Program-made: the position numbers and the translations under genes | NCBI GenBank assembly: GCA_023430685.1 | Contig: JAEYZH010000107.1 | Coordinates: forward strand, 1-6,322 | From: Pseudomonadota bacterium | GTDB lineage: Bacteria > Pseudomonadota > Gammaproteobacteria > Xanthomonadales > Rhodanobacteraceae | Length of the DNA stretch: 6,322 nucleotides | Direction: 5' to 3' | The notes under the pieces: model-generated | Database searches by the model: none | Seen by the model: only the letters and a program-made list of their open reading frames with translations | Told to the model about the DNA's origin: nothing | Shown: one piece after another, positions 6,046 through 6,322 of the stretch | Layout of the letters: each line of letters starts with the position of its first letter | Numbering within the stretch: position 1 is the stretch's first letter

Positions 6046-6322
6046 GTCGTAGGTCATTGAGCGCAGTGATGTTTGCGCCGCCTCCTCGAGCGCCGCCGCG
6101 AGGCGGTCGAGGCGGGCGCGCTCGGCGTCCGCATCGCGTTCGCGCCCGCTCGCCTGGAGCCAGTCGACATGGAGCCGGATCGCATGCGGATCTTCGGACT
6201 GCGCGGCACCGAGTTCCTCGAGCGCGGCTTCGGCGCGCGCGAGTTCGCCGGCGCCGAGCGCGACGCGACCGAGTTCCAGCGCGACGGCGCGACCGCGCAA
6301 CGCGTCGCGCGCAGAGCGGCTC
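6037..6322 (-). CDS. TPR-like helical protein, C-terminal fragment (5' end outside window)
   Basis: The minus-strand frame is open from the right edge of the window to TGA (complement of 6037-6039), giving the last 94 residues. A TTG at 6300 could be read as a start, but the helical pattern (ARDALRGRAVALELG) continues across it, so the gene very probably begins beyond the window. One tetratricopeptide-like hairpin is visible in LELGRVALGAGELARAEAALEEL, followed by a second helical pair (DPHAIRLHVDWLQASGRERDADAERARL) and a terminal Ala/Glu-rich helix. TPR proteins act as interaction scaffolds; the partner and full domain structure cannot be seen. It lies 93 bases upstream of the beta-helix gene on the same strand, so the two could be cotranscribed. 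Confidence 0.7.
   Translation of the reverse strand, partial: SRSARDALRGRAVALELGRVALGAGELARAEAALEELGAAQSEDPHAIRLHVDWLQASGRERDADAERARLDRLAAALEEAAQTSLRSMTYDIS

Overview
This is a GC-rich chromosomal window from a bacterium, most likely a gammaproteobacterium of the Lysobacterales (Xanthomonadales) type. That placement is inferred from the very GC-rich third codon positions, the S-adenosylhomocysteinase variant, a DUF3228 protein, and a secreted protein ending in an 'IFxDGFE' tail that I associate with this group. No 16S or other decisive marker is present. No tRNA, rRNA, CRISPR array, insertion sequence or integron attC-like site was seen.

Layout. (1) 1-855, +: the C-terminal 284 residues of S-adenosylhomocysteine hydrolase (ahcY), followed by a perfect 13-bp hairpin at 881-910. 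(2) 974-1861, -: an AraC-family regulator with the AraC_N (YqhC-like) sensor domain. It is divergent from (3) 2002-2772, +: an NADP-type short-chain dehydrogenase/reductase, with a 140-bp shared control region between them. (4) 2812-3363, +: a DUF1905/OmdA (YdeI-like) protein whose start lies next to a probable extended -10, suggesting a leaderless transcript. Its stop overlaps (ATGA) the start of (5) 3360-3869, +: a clear AAC(3)-I-type aminoglycoside 3-N-acetyltransferase of the GNAT superfamily. (6) 3892-4446, -: a DUF3228 protein, convergent with the acetyltransferase; the two stop codons sit in opposite arms of one inverted repeat. (7) 4522-5943, -: a secreted right-handed beta-helix protein with repeated GGA[IL] and FxxN motifs and a C-terminal SIFRDGFE tail. 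(8) 6037-6322, -: the C-terminal end of a TPR-like protein that runs off the window.

How the genes work together. ahcY is housekeeping (activated methyl cycle). The AraC/SDR pair looks like a regulator with its target enzyme. The DUF1905/OmdA and acetyltransferase genes look like a two-gene translationally coupled unit, so the resistance-type enzyme appears resident rather than a recent cassette. The last three genes share the minus strand but are separated by gaps holding hairpins, so they need not form one operon.

The most notable items are the chromosomal AAC(3)-I homologue with its leaderless, coupled expression, and the Pmp-like repeat protein with its unusual tail and structured leader. 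I did not find a convincing wholly new multi-gene system.
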